A stretch of 64,000 nt of DNA from Actinomycetes bacterium (GCA_023460175.1 JAEWRC010000132.1:1-64000); one strand, 5' to 3'; counted from the stretch's first letter, positions 35,410 through 43,785 are shown. Numbers and translations are program-made. The notes: generated from the letters alone by a model not told the origin.

Positions 35410-35946
35410 GTGTGGAGCAGAGTTGTTCTGGCAGGAGCAGGGGTGGCCGCGGCCGCCGCGATCGCGTCGCCGCTGTCGGCGTCGGCCGAACCCGCGCCGC
35501 CACCGCCGGCCATCCCGGACGTCAACGCGCTGCCGTTGGTGAGCCCCGTGGAGTACTCGGTGATGAACGACCGCTACTTCGCCTTCGGTACGCCCGACGG
35601 CCTGACCTGTGCCTTCGACCGCACCAACGGGGCCTACGGCTGCAGTGGGCCCATTCCGGCCGCACCCGGTGGCGCCAACGTCGTCAGCGGGGGCGCTTTC
35701 GGCGCCCCGGGCTTCACCTCCGCGGCCCAGCCGATCTTCCAGAACCTGGGGCCGGTCAAGCAGTTGCCGCCGAACACCCGGATGAGCTTTCGCACCGTCA
35801 GCTGCACCACCGACGGCGTGGCCACCACGATGTGCGTCAACACCCAGGACCAGACCGGGTTCGTGCTGACGCCGTCGGGCAGCTTCGTGCTGTCCAGCAA
35901 TCCACTGCTCGAGCGCCCCGAGGGCACCAACCCGTACGCCAACTGA
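35410..35946 (+). CDS. Secreted mycobacterial protein of unknown function
   Basis: A 178-aa exported protein. The signal peptide VVLAGAGVAAAAAIASPLSA ends near SASAEP, followed by a Pro-rich linker (PAPPPPAIPDV) and a globular domain with four cysteines (LTCAFDR, YGCSGP, VSCTT, TMCVNTQ), probably two disulfides. GTG 35410 is preferred over GTG 35401 because of the leaderless promoter spacing. It faces gpsA tail-to-tail. I recognise it only as one of the conserved mycobacterial secreted proteins; no function can be given. Confidence 0.7.
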   Translation: MWSRVVLAGAGVAAAAAIASPLSASAEPAPPPPAIPDVNALPLVSPVEYSVMNDRYFAFGTPDGLTCAFDRTNGAYGCSGPIPAAPGGANVVSGGAFGAPGFTSAAQPIFQNLGPVKQLPPNTRMSFRTVSCTTDGVATTMCVNTQDQTGFVLTPSGSFVLSSNPLLERPEGTNPYAN

Positions 35947-35970
35947 CCGCCGGCCAACTGACCGCCGCCC

Positions 35971-36996
35971 TCAGAAGCCCGAGCCGTGCACCTCGTGGCC
36001 GGGCTTCTCGGCGATCAGGCCGCGGTAGGCCTGCTCCACCGTGGAGCCGTGGTTGATGACACCGTCCACCTCGCGGGCGATCGGCATGCTCAGGCCGTAC
36101 TGGTTGGCGAACTCCATGACGACGCTGGCGGCCTTGACCCCCTCGGCCACCTGATTCATCGCGGCGATGACCTCGTCGATGGATTTGCCCTGCCCGAGTT
36201 GCTCGCCGACGTGACGGTTGCGGCTGCGCTGGGAGGTGCAGGTGACGATCAGATCGCCCATGCCCGCCAGCCCGGCGAACGTGTCGCGCTGACCGCCGAC
36301 GGCCTCGCCGAGCTTGGACATCTCGCGGATGGCGCGGGCCATCACCATGGCGCGGGTGTTCTCCCCGATGCCCAGCGAATAGCCCATGCCGACGGCGATG
36401 GCGTAGACGTTCTTCAGGGCGCCGGCCATCTCCACGCCGATCACGTCGTCGGTGGTGTAGGTGCGAAACCGCTTGGTGCGGAACAGCTTTGCCAGGTAGG
36501 CGGCCTGGCTCTGGTCGGGCATGGCCAACACCGCCGCGGCGGCGTAACCCTCGGCGACCTCGCGGGCGATGTTGGGGCCGGCGAGGATCCCGGCCGGATG
36601 CCCCGGCAGCACCTCCTCGACGATCTGGCTCATCCGCATGTTCGTGCCCTGCTCGAGGCCCTTGACCAGCGATACCACCGGCACCCACGGCCGCAGCTCC
36701 TTGGCCAGCTCGCCCAGCACGCTGCGGAAGCCGTGCGAGGGCACGCCCATCACGATGACGTCGGCGGTGTTGGCCGCCTCGGAGAAGTCGTTGGTGGCGC
36801 GCAGCGATTCCGGCAACTCCACCTCGCCGCCGAGGTAATCGGTGTTGCGGTGGTGTTCATTGATGTCCTTGGCGGTGGCCTCCGAACGCACCCACTGCAG
36901 CGTCGGGCAGCGGCGGGCGCAGATCGCCGCGACCGTGGTTCCCCACGACCCTCCGCCCAGCACCACAACCTTCGGTTGACGCAGATCTGAACCCAT
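35971..36996 (-). CDS. gpsA: Glycerol-3-phosphate dehydrogenase [NAD(P)+]
   Basis: A 341-aa cytosolic enzyme that reduces dihydroxyacetone phosphate to glycerol-3-phosphate for phospholipid synthesis. The NAD-binding motif GGGSWGTTVA is at residues about 13-22; the catalytic Lys is in MAGALKNVYAIAVG, and SQRSRNRHVG belongs to the C-terminal helical domain. Its length and neighbours match M. tuberculosis GpdA1 (Rv0564c). The start ATG 36996 precedes the Rossmann fold by a few residues; the upstream frame is a shadow of the monooxygenase gene. Confidence 0.93.
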   Translation of the reverse strand: MGSDLRQPKVVVLGGGSWGTTVAAICARRCPTLQWVRSEATAKDINEHHRNTDYLGGEVELPESLRATNDFSEAANTADVIVMGVPSHGFRSVLGELAKELRPWVPVVSLVKGLEQGTNMRMSQIVEEVLPGHPAGILAGPNIAREVAEGYAAAAVLAMPDQSQAAYLAKLFRTKRFRTYTTDDVIGVEMAGALKNVYAIAVGMGYSLGIGENTRAMVMARAIREMSKLGEAVGGQRDTFAGLAGMGDLIVTCTSQRSRNRHVGEQLGQGKSIDEVIAAMNQVAEGVKAASVVMEFANQYGLSMPIAREVDGVINHGSTVEQAYRGLIAEKPGHEVHGSGF

Positions 36997-37067
36997 GCCG
37001 CTCAGGGTATTGCCGGCCTTGCCCGTTGGCGGCGCTTTGCCAGGACCCAGCGGCGCGTCGGGTGCGG

Positions 37068-38579
37068 TTAGGCGCTCAGCGGGCTGCGGTGCGCGACGCG
37101 GCCGAAGATCATCGACTCCTCGATGCGGTCGAAGCGGTGGTCGATGGCGTCGGCGAAGAAGTTCTGCCGCACGTTCCAGGGCCGCTTGGTGCCCGACTTC
37201 GGCAGCGCGTGCGGGGAGCGCTGCACGTAGCCGGCGTTGATGTCCCACGACAGCTTCTCGGGCATCGGCTCGTCGCCGAGGTGCGGATAGGCGTGGGTGT
37301 AGCCGTGGGCGTCCATGAAGGCCACCAGCTTGGCGAACTGTTCGGCGGTCATGTCGGCACGCAGCGTCCAGGAGGCGTTGGTGTAGCCCAGGCACCAGGC
37401 CAGGTTGGGCACATCCTCGAGCATGTGCGCCTTGTAGGCGTAGCGGTCCTGCGGTTTGATCTCGTTGCCGTCCAGGCTGATTCGAACCCCGCCCAACGCC
37501 TGCAGCTGCAGGCCGGTGGCGGTGGCCACGATGTCGGCGGTGAGGTGCTGGCCGGATTTCAGCCAGATGCCGGTGGCGTCGAAGCGGTCGATGTGGTCGG
37601 TGATGATCTCCACCGTGCCGGCCGAGACCGCGTTGAACAGATCGCCGTCGGCGTCGAGGCACAGCCGCTGATCCCACGGGTTGTAGCGCGGCTTGAAGTG
37701 CACGTCGACCGGATACCCGCCGGGCAGGCTGGCGGTCGCGCGGCGGCGGATGAACCCGCGCATCATGGCGGGGAACTTGCGCGACAGGAACCAGACGACG
37801 CCCTCGAACAGGGCGGCGAACCAGCGCGCGAACCAGTGCGAGAACTTGCGCGGGGCGAAGTTACGCACGAACTGGACCAGCCGGTTGACCCGCTTACCCG
37901 GGAACACGTAGGTCGGCGAGCGCTGCAGCATGACGACCTTGGCCGCGCGTTGGGCCAACGCCGGCACCAGCGTGACCGCCGTGGCGCCGCTGCCGATCAC
38001 CACGATCCGCTTGTCGGTGTAGTCGAGGTCCTCGGGCCAGTGCTGCGGGTTGGCGACGACGCCCTCGAACTTGTCGATGCCGGGGAACTCCGGGACGTAG
38101 GGCTCGTCGTAGTTGTAGTAGCCGCTGCCGAAGAACAGGAAGCGGGCCTGGAAGGACTTGGTGGCGCCGCCCTGGTCGACCTGCACGGTCCAGGTGTCGG
38201 TGGTCGAATCCCAGTTGGCGCTGCGCACGTAGGAGCCGAACCGGATGTGGCTGTCGATGCGGTGCTTGGCGGCGAAGTCGATGAGGTAGTTGCGGATGTC
38301 CGCGCCGTCGGCGACGCCGTCGCGGTGCGTCCAGGGCTCGTACGGGAAGCTCAGCGTGAAGATCGAGCTGTCCGAGCGGACCCCGGGGTAGCGGAACAGA
38401 TCCCAGGTGCCGCCGATCTGGTCGCGACGCTCCAAGATGACGTAGCGTGCGCCCGGGTTCCGCTCGGTCAGGCGGTAGGCGGCGCCGAGGCCGGAGATCC
38501 CGGCGCCGATGATGACCACGTCGAACTGTTCGGTGTTGCCGCCGGTGTCGACCTGGGATTCGTGCTCGACCGTCGTCAT
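37068..38579 (-). CDS. FAD-dependent (Baeyer-Villiger type) monooxygenase
   Basis: A 503-aa flavoprotein monooxygenase, syntenic with M. tuberculosis Rv0565c. FAD motif GAGISGLGAAYRL at about residue 27, RRDQIGGTWDLFRYPGVRSDS, and NADPH motif GSGATAVTLVPAL near residue 185. The FxGxxxHxxxW-like region reads FEGVVANPQHWPEDLDY, with Asn-Pro-Gln-His replacing part of the classical fingerprint. It oxidises ketones or sulfides; the native substrate is unknown. A GAGAGGG site precedes ATG 38579, so the longer frame to 38630 is not used. Confidence 0.85.
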   Translation of the reverse strand: MTTVEHESQVDTGGNTEQFDVVIIGAGISGLGAAYRLTERNPGARYVILERRDQIGGTWDLFRYPGVRSDSSIFTLSFPYEPWTHRDGVADGADIRNYLIDFAAKHRIDSHIRFGSYVRSANWDSTTDTWTVQVDQGGATKSFQARFLFFGSGYYNYDEPYVPEFPGIDKFEGVVANPQHWPEDLDYTDKRIVVIGSGATAVTLVPALAQRAAKVVMLQRSPTYVFPGKRVNRLVQFVRNFAPRKFSHWFARWFAALFEGVVWFLSRKFPAMMRGFIRRRATASLPGGYPVDVHFKPRYNPWDQRLCLDADGDLFNAVSAGTVEIITDHIDRFDATGIWLKSGQHLTADIVATATGLQLQALGGVRISLDGNEIKPQDRYAYKAHMLEDVPNLAWCLGYTNASWTLRADMTAEQFAKLVAFMDAHGYTHAYPHLGDEPMPEKLSWDINAGYVQRSPHALPKSGTKRPWNVRQNFFADAIDHRFDRIEESMIFGRVAHRSPLSA

Positions 38580-38658
38580 GGAAGACCCTCTCGCGGTGTG
38601 CTCTTCGTCACTGCCCACGATAGGCATCAACCCACCGGTTGACCAGCGGCCCGCGGAG

Positions 38659-39150
38659 TCAGCGGTAGTTGACGAACTGCAGCGCGACCTCGAGGTCGGC
38701 GCCCTTGAGCAGCGCGATCACGGCCTGCAGATCGTCGCGCTTCTTGGAGCTGACCCGGACCTCCTCACCCTGGATCTGCGCCTTGACGCCCTTGGGCCCC
38801 TCGTCGCGGATGAGCTTCGTGATCTTCTTGGCGTTCTCGGAGTCGATGCCCTGCTTGAGGGAGCCCGTCAGCCGGTAGGTCTTGCCGCTGGCCTGCGGCT
38901 CGCCGGCGTCGAACGCCTTCATCGAGATATCGCGGCGGACCAGCTTCTCCTTGAAGACGTCGACCGCGGCCTTGAGGCGCTCCTCGGTGGAGCTGACCAG
39001 CTCGATGGCCTCCTCGCCCTTCCAGGCGATGGTGGTGTCGGTGCCCCGGAAGTCGAAGCGGGTCGCCAGTTCCTTGGCCGCCTGGTTCAGCGCGTTGTCC
39101 ACCTCCTGACGATCGACCTTGCTCACGACGTCGAACGATGAATCCGCCAT
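38659..39150 (-). CDS. yajQ: YajQ-family nucleotide-binding protein
   Basis: A 163-aa protein of the YajQ/UPF0234 family, equivalent to M. tuberculosis Rv0566c. It begins [20 protein letters not shown] and contains [20 protein letters not shown] and the C-terminal [17 protein letters not shown], all family signatures. Members bind nucleotides or cyclic di-GMP in some bacteria; the role in mycobacteria is unsettled. It is divergent from tRNA-Tyr. Confidence 0.93.
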   Translation of the reverse strand: MADSSFDVVSKVDRQEVDNALNQAAKELATRFDFRGTDTTIAWKGEEAIELVSSTEERLKAAVDVFKEKLVRRDISMKAFDAGEPQASGKTYRLTGSLKQGIDSENAKKITKLIRDEGPKGVKAQIQGEEVRVSSKKRDDLQAVIALLKGADLEVALQFVNYR

Positions 39151-39267
39151 TGGATGCCATCCCCTCTCACTCGGTGGTGTCCCGTTTTCGTGTTGGGTAC
39201 ATCCTCGTTGTACCCTGCTAGTCGCACCAACCCGGGTGCAGGTCTGGCCCGGGCGTGGCGCACACCC

Positions 39268-39353
39268 GGCAGGTTGCCCGAGCGGCCAATGGGAGCGGAC
39301 TGTAAATCCGTCGGCTTACGCCTACAGTGGTTCGAATCCACTACCTGCCACCA
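39268..39353 (+). tRNA. tRNA-Tyr (anticodon GTA)
   Basis: GGCAGGT at the 5' end pairs with ACCTGCC at the 3' end; the discriminator A is followed by an encoded CCA (39351-39353). The anticodon loop CTGTAAA contains GTA, there is a long variable arm as expected of bacterial tRNA-Tyr, and the T-loop reads GGTTCGAATCC. The gene lies downstream of yajQ in reverse orientation, as in other mycobacteria. Confidence 0.97.
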
Positions 39354-39357
39354 TGGT

Positions 39358-39381
39358 CAGGCCCCCTTTCGAGGGGGCCTG
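39358..39381 (+). terminator. Intrinsic terminator of tRNA-Tyr
   Basis: CAGGCCCCC (39358-39366) and GGGGGCCTG (39373-39381) form a nine-pair stem with a six-base loop, followed by ATTTGGTTTG. It starts five bases after the tRNA. Confidence 0.9.
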
Positions 39382-39469
39382 ATTTGGTTTGTGGGGGCTT
39401 CCGCTCCCCAGGGTTGACATGTTGTACCCATCGCGCGAGTAGGCCCGCGAACAAGTCATCCCTCGGCGA

Positions 39470-39547
39470 GTGGCAGCTGTGCGGCGACACTCATACTGCT
39501 TCGAAACCGGGCCGGGCCACTACTCGCTCTATCTCCCGGACTACTGA
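39470..39547 (+). pseudogene. Possible HicB-like antitoxin N-terminal fragment
   Basis: Reading from GTG 39470 gives about 25 residues ending YCFETGPGHYSLYLPDY and a stop. The pattern of Y-x-x-x-E, G-x-Y-S-x-Y-x-P-D is that of the N-terminus of HicB antitoxins, where PGC would come next. The rest is missing. The similarity is short and made by eye, so this stays a weak call; it fits the accessory patch beside tRNA-Tyr. Confidence 0.25.
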
Positions 39548-39558
39548 GCGTGCGGTGG

Positions 39559-39924
39559 TCACGCCCTACCTCCGGGCCCAGTGGGCTCCATCGCCCGCAA
39601 CCGCTGGGTGACCCGCAACGTCACTGCCTCCAACTGCGACGCCATCCCGGCCAGGTCTGAAGGTTCGAACTCGCTTTCCGCGATCAGCTTCAACAACTGC
39701 TCACGTGCAACCGTGGACGACGGCAAGCCCCGCCTCTTCGCGATCTGCTCGATGGCCTCGAACTCCTCCGGGTTCAACCGGACCTGCAGCACCTTGGACC
39801 GGGCCCGGCCGGGACGGCTGACCTTGACGTGCGGAGGGGTCGGACGATCGGTTTGGTCAGCCTCGGCGGCCTCGATCTCGTCGGCTTCGGCCAGGGCCTG
39901 CTCGAGCCGTTTACCCATGGTCAT
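39559..39924 (-). CDS. Antitoxin-like RHH/CopG-type protein
   Basis: A 121-aa small basic-acidic protein. The middle part (VLQVRLNPEEFEAIEQIA, then KRRGLPSSTVAREQLLKL) has the beta-strand then two-helix pattern of a ribbon-helix-helix DNA-binding domain, preceded by an acidic helix (LAEADEIEAAEAD). It overlaps the stop of the upstream toxin-like gene by ATGA at 39921-39924, which fixes the start at 39924 although the frame is open further. The pair is a likely type II toxin-antitoxin module with the toxin gene first. Confidence 0.65.
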   Translation of the reverse strand: MTMGKRLEQALAEADEIEAAEADQTDRPTPPHVKVSRPGRARSKVLQVRLNPEEFEAIEQIAKRRGLPSSTVAREQLLKLIAESEFEPSDLAGMASQLEAVTLRVTQRLRAMEPTGPGGRA

Positions 39925-40193
39925 TCCTGCCTTTCGTATTTGCGAGAGTCGGTGTCGTTCGACGGCCACGCGTTGATTCCATATACCGTGTCGGCCTCTT
40001 CGACGGTGATAACGGTGACGAGCGCGCCGAATGACGGCGAGTATCCGATGGTTCGGATGCTAACGCCGGATTTGCTGGCGGGGTCGGGATTCTGGACCAG
40101 ACGCGCTGGGTCTGTAAGCGCCTCGTCGGCTATCGCCGGCGTCATGCTTCGCTTGGCGATGTACTCGCCTCGCTTGGTCCAGTCGACGGCCAT
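39921..40193 (-). CDS. BrnT-like toxin candidate
   Basis: A 90-aa protein. VDWTKRGEYIAKRSMTPAIA at the N-terminus and the later RTIGYSPSFGALVTVITVEE, AWPSNDTDSRKYE resemble BrnT-family RNase toxins (D-W-x-x-x-x...; a strand with R-x-I-G; final R-R-Y-E-like helix). A candidate -10 (TACACT, minus strand 40205-40200) lies six bases before ATG 40193, so the mRNA may be leaderless. The region is lower in GC than its neighbours. An in-frame ATG at 40238 is possible but lies in the AT-rich promoter. Confidence 0.6.
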   Translation of the reverse strand: MAVDWTKRGEYIAKRSMTPAIADEALTDPARLVQNPDPASKSGVSIRTIGYSPSFGALVTVITVEEADTVYGINAWPSNDTDSRKYERQE

Positions 40194-40199
40194 GCTGTG

Positions 40200-40205
40200 A
40201 GTGTA
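40200..40205 (-). promoter_or_regulatory. Candidate -10 of the toxin-antitoxin pair
   Basis: TACACT on the minus strand, six bases before the toxin ATG, within an unusually AT-rich stretch (40195-40260). Autoregulation by the RHH protein would act here. Confidence 0.4.
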
Positions 40206-40354
40206 TTTGAAAATGTAATACAGAAAAAGGCGCGGCAAGCGTTTGTGGATAAATCTTCAGCCGAGGTCGCCGGACACTCGAACAGCCGCCGAGATCGATG
40301 AAATGCCGGACTGCCTTCGCGGACCGGCCCGAGCTCACCCTTGGATGGCCAGCA

Positions 40355-40672
40355 TCAGTGCCGAGCGTTGACCGGCGTGAGCCGGGCCATTCCGCGTAGG
40401 ACCCACGGTGTCCGCCGGGCCATTATCGCGATGGCGCGGTCCGACCGGCGCATCGCGGTTCGCGGCCCCGGCGTGGGGATCGAGGCCAATTCCGCCTCGA
40501 CCGACCCCACCCGCGCACCATGTGGGTCGACCGCCAGCAGTCGCCAGGTGCCCGGCACCCCGCGCAACCGAAGCGGTGCAGCACCGCCCGCCACCGCTCG
40601 TCGCCCGTGGCGGCGGCACGTTGGCTGAGATCACCGCAGGCTGCGTATGCGGTTTCCGCCACGCTGTCGAGC
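40355..40672 (-). pseudogene. Frameshifted small ORF of unknown family
   Basis: Two minus-strand frames look like halves of one protein: VAETAYAACGDLSQRAAATG to about WRAVLHRF in one frame, then LRGVPGTWRLLAVDPHGARV through to a C-terminus APVNARH-like end (TPVNARH, stop at 40355) in another. The switch would be near 40565, needing one missing base. Codon choice in both halves is coding-like, but I do not recognise the family, and one frame alone could be the real gene. Confidence 0.3.
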
Positions 40673-40709
40673 GTACTGCCGGGGGGTGCTACGAGCGATG
40701 GCTTCGGCG

Positions 40710-42194
40710 CTACTCGGTCGGCCTGTCCAGCGCGGCCATCCGCTTGTCGATCCAGCGATGCACGGACTCCACGGCCTCGCGCAGCTCCTGCTCGCTGAGG
40801 CCGTCGCCGGTCGGCACGGTCGCGGCGATCGCGTCCAGGCGGGTGTGGGCGTGCCCGCCGGCGTACATCTGCTCGTAGAGCTCCCAGTACGCCTCGTCGT
40901 AGGTCTCGGCCCAGACCTTCGAGGCCAGGAACTTGTCCTTGAGTTGGTTGCCGCCCAGCGGCGGCCGGTCACCCTTGCCGTCGCCGTCGACGCCGGGCGG
41001 TGGACCGGCGCCCTCCGGGATCTTGAGCTCGACCTTGTCGTGCGGGGCCGTCGCGGCGTCGCCGACCATCGCCAGGTTGAGATCCCAAGAGACCACGGTG
41101 ATCTTCTTGGTCGCCAGGTCGTACCAGAGGTAATAGTTCTGGCCCGGCCCGCCCATGTCGTCGGCGTTGACCAACAGGTTCTGGGTGGCCACGTAGCGGG
41201 CAAGCGATTCGGCATCGACCCAGTCGGCCAGCCGGGCGTCGAACTCGTCCTGATCGGCGTCCTGCAGCCACTCGACGAAGTTGATGATCGGCTGCAGGTT
41301 GCCGCTGTCGGCGGCGTTGATCTGCTTGAACTGGTGGGCGTACTGGGACTGATCGGTGCCGACGAACTCGAGGCGTGACTTCGCGTCGGCCTTGTACAGA
41401 TAGCCGTCGGAGTCGAACAGCCCGTTGGCGTAGGCGTCGTCGGGGTGCTCCAACAGCAGCCGGGTGGTGCTCTGCCCGTTGAAGGTATAGGTGGCGTACG
41501 CGTAGCGCTGCGTGGGTTGGCCCGAATCGGCGGTCAACGACAACGCCAGCGCCTCGTTGAGGACCGGTGCGCCGGGGCGTACCGACAGCTCGGTGAGGCC
41601 CTGATAGCCGCGCCCGGCGGCGTTTTCGTTGAAGCTGATCAGCAACGGCAACGACGTCGGGTCGTCGGCCGAGGCGGCCATCGACATCATCGTCTTCATG
41701 AACTCGTCTGGCATGGGCGGCTTTCCGGATCCGCCGGGCCCGCCGGGCCCGCCGGGCGGGCCACCCGGGCCACCGGGGCCGGGTGGTCCCTCGCCGCGCA
41801 GGCCCATCAGCGTCGAGTTGCCCTTCAGTCGCACAGCCACATCGCTGATCGGGGTGCCGTCGAGGGTGATGTCCGCGCTCACCCACTTCTTGGCGCCGTC
41901 GTTCACATACGCCGAGACCATGTCGTGGTACTCCGCGTCGGTGAGCTCGACGGTCAGGGTGTGCGGCACCGTGGCGTCGAACAGATCCACAGTGCCGGTG
42001 ATGTTCTCGGTGATCGGCGAGGCCAGCACGGTGATGTCCCCGGTGACATACGGGCGGATGGTGGTCTGGCCGAAGGCCGTCATCAGGCCGACGGTGGCCA
42101 CCACCAGCAACGCCAACAACTTCCAGTGCTGACGCAGTCGGGTCGGGATCCGGTGGACGAACCGCCGGCGTGGCTCAGATGTCGGTCTGGTCAT
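40710..42194 (-). CDS. CotH-kinase family membrane protein with collagen-like insert
   Basis: A 494-aa protein of the CotH family, named for a Bacillus spore-coat protein kinase. One N-terminal span (WKLLALLVVATVGLMTAFG), an extracytoplasmic part with VRLKGNSTLMG, a Gly/Pro-rich collagen-like insert (about residues 135-158), then the CotH core: RLLLEHPDDAYANGLF, ATQNLLVNADDMGGPGQNYY, and VVSWDLNLAM with the metal-binding Asp. It overlaps the DUF4956 gene by 20 bases, so the two are coupled. In this operon type CotH is thought to work with the VTC and DUF4956 proteins at the cell surface; the target is unknown. Confidence 0.85.
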   Translation of the reverse strand: MTRPTSEPRRRFVHRIPTRLRQHWKLLALLVVATVGLMTAFGQTTIRPYVTGDITVLASPITENITGTVDLFDATVPHTLTVELTDAEYHDMVSAYVNDGAKKWVSADITLDGTPISDVAVRLKGNSTLMGLRGEGPPGPGGPGGPPGGPGGPGGSGKPPMPDEFMKTMMSMAASADDPTSLPLLISFNENAAGRGYQGLTELSVRPGAPVLNEALALSLTADSGQPTQRYAYATYTFNGQSTTRLLLEHPDDAYANGLFDSDGYLYKADAKSRLEFVGTDQSQYAHQFKQINAADSGNLQPIINFVEWLQDADQDEFDARLADWVDAESLARYVATQNLLVNADDMGGPGQNYYLWYDLATKKITVVSWDLNLAMVGDAATAPHDKVELKIPEGAGPPPGVDGDGKGDRPPLGGNQLKDKFLASKVWAETYDEAYWELYEQMYAGGHAHTRLDAIAATVPTGDGLSEQELREAVESVHRWIDKRMAALDRPTE

Positions 42195-42852
42195 AACCGG
42201 TCAGCACCGTCACCCGCTGCCCGCTGTTGACCGCGCCCAGCGCGGCGATCAGCTCGCCGGCCTTGCGGCCCTTCTTCAGTTGCGCGGTGTAGTAGAGCTC
42301 GTTGAGCGCCCCGGCACGGGTGGATTCCGTTGACACCAGCTCGAACTCGGAACAGAACTCGATCAGCACATCCTCGACCCGGGCGGTGTATTCGGGCTCC
42401 GGTGGGACCTGGACCTTGACCACCTGGCGCTGCACGTCCAGGGAGAACCAGTTGAACCGGTACATGATGACCAGCACCAGGCACACCACCACCGTCGCGA
42501 CCGCGGCCAGCAGGTAGAACCGCGTGCCGGTGGTCATGCCGATGGCCATCGCGAGGAAAACGAAGCCGACGTCACGAGTTTCCTTGATGGCGTTGCGGAA
42601 TCGGATCACCGACAGCGCGCCCACCAGAGCGAACGCGCGGGCGATGTTCGAGCCGACCACCAGCATGATCACCGAGATCACCATGCAGACCATCACCAGG
42701 GTCTGCACGTAGGACTGGCTGTAGGACACGTTCTTGTGGGTGTAGCGGTAGACCCAGCCGATGATCGACGCCAGCACGAACGAGAGTGCCAGCGAAGCGG
42801 CGACGTCGAACACGGTGAACGTCCCGCTGAGGTCCTGCAGGTCGATGGTCAT
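42175..42852 (-). CDS. DUF4956 membrane protein
   Basis: A 225-aa protein with about four membrane spans in the first 135 residues (ASLALSFVLASIIGWVY, VMVCMVISVIMLVVGSNIA, GFVFLAMAIGMTTGTRFYL, VATVVVCLVLVIMYRF) and a cytoplasmic C-terminal ferredoxin-like part. The FALVGALSVIRFRNAIKET stretch is the DUF4956 hallmark. It lies between the VTC-domain and CotH genes, an arrangement found in many bacteria. The start has AAAGGA upstream. The function is not established; a link to polyphosphate or to CotH substrates is only inferred. Confidence 0.85.
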   Translation of the reverse strand: MTIDLQDLSGTFTVFDVAASLALSFVLASIIGWVYRYTHKNVSYSQSYVQTLVMVCMVISVIMLVVGSNIARAFALVGALSVIRFRNAIKETRDVGFVFLAMAIGMTTGTRFYLLAAVATVVVCLVLVIMYRFNWFSLDVQRQVVKVQVPPEPEYTARVEDVLIEFCSEFELVSTESTRAGALNELYYTAQLKKGRKAGELIAALGAVNSGQRVTVLTGYDQTDI

Positions 42853-42876
42853 GGAATTCCTTTGCGGAGATAGGGA

Positions 42877-43785
42877 TTAGAGGTCAGCGACGACGGGTTG
42901 GTCGGCGGGCATCACCAGTTCCGGTGCGCCCAGCGTCGAGCGTGGGGCCAGCCCGAAGGCCTGCACCGACTGGCAGTACTTCGAGATCCGCACGACGGAC
43001 ATGTCGGCGCGCGCGGCCAGGTCGGTGACCCAGTAGGGGACCCGCTCGTTGGCCTTGATCTCGACGATCGCCAGCTTGGGCGGGATGGTGTAGCGATTGG
43101 TGGCCCCGGAAGCGAAGTGGAAGTCCCGGTCCCGGCCGTGCACCTTGTGATCGATGGTGACGCGCAGTCCCAGGTCGGCCTCGCGCCCGACGAACGCCTC
43201 GCGCAGGTAACCGGTGGTCACGATGGGGCGCAGATCGAGATTGCCCACCAGCATGGTGACCTCGTCGACGAACGGACGCTCGGCGGGACTGCAGGAGATC
43301 GGCTCGCGCTGATCGAGCCAGCGCCGCGCGGTTCCGTAGGGCAGGGCAAGGCGCCGCTTCTGGGTGACCCGGTTGACGCGCTGTTTGATCTCGACCTGCA
43401 CCGGGGTGTCCTCGGTGCAGGTCGACGGTGTGCCGTACAGCCGCATCCGCAGCTTGCGGCGAAACCTCAGGCCCTCGATCTTCTCCCAGTAGAACCGCAG
43501 ATCCGGGGTGTCGTAGTACAGCGACGTGACGGGGTAGCCGCCGTGGGGGGAGTAGGGGTCGGCGGACATGTGCGCGGCGAGTTGCTCACGCAGAGCCGGC
43601 ACCTTCATCTCGTCGAGCAGGTACTTGATCTCGTAGCGGTTGAAGGCGTGCAGGCGACTGGCGGTCTGCTGGTAACCGGTCGGGGTGGTCGGCACGTCCT
43701 CGGGTGGCTGGGGAGCGCGGTGCGTGCGCCTGGCGAACCGGTCGAACACTCTCATCGCTTTTTGTCGTCTTTCCCGCTCGTTCAT
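42877..43785 (-). CDS. VTC-domain protein (polyphosphate polymerase-like)
   Basis: A 302-aa protein with a VTC domain, the tunnel-shaped catalytic fold of yeast Vtc4 polyphosphate polymerase. Signatures: NRYEIKYLLDEMK (E-x-K strand), FRRKLRMRLYG (R-x-R), PVQVEIKQR (E-x-K), LRVTIDHKV and AIVEIKANERVP, then ISKYCQS near the end. These basic and acidic residues line the phosphate tunnel in known enzymes. No Shine-Dalgarno sequence precedes ATG 43785; an ATG at 43752 (MRVFDRFARR) is an alternative start. First gene of the VTC-DUF4956-CotH operon. Confidence 0.85.
   Translation of the reverse strand: MNERERRQKAMRVFDRFARRTHRAPQPPEDVPTTPTGYQQTASRLHAFNRYEIKYLLDEMKVPALREQLAAHMSADPYSPHGGYPVTSLYYDTPDLRFYWEKIEGLRFRRKLRMRLYGTPSTCTEDTPVQVEIKQRVNRVTQKRRLALPYGTARRWLDQREPISCSPAERPFVDEVTMLVGNLDLRPIVTTGYLREAFVGREADLGLRVTIDHKVHGRDRDFHFASGATNRYTIPPKLAIVEIKANERVPYWVTDLAARADMSVVRISKYCQSVQAFGLAPRSTLGAPELVMPADQPVVADL

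Noticed and set aside
39195..39215. GGGTAC/GTACCC dyad upstream of tRNA-Tyr
   Set aside because: Only six base pairs around a nine-base loop; may be chance and cannot be tied to a regulator.
39207..39429. GTTGTACCC at 39207-39215 and again at 39421-39429, flanking tRNA-Tyr
   Set aside because: Nine bases are too few for an att pair, no copy of the tRNA 3' end is seen downstream, and no integrase is present.
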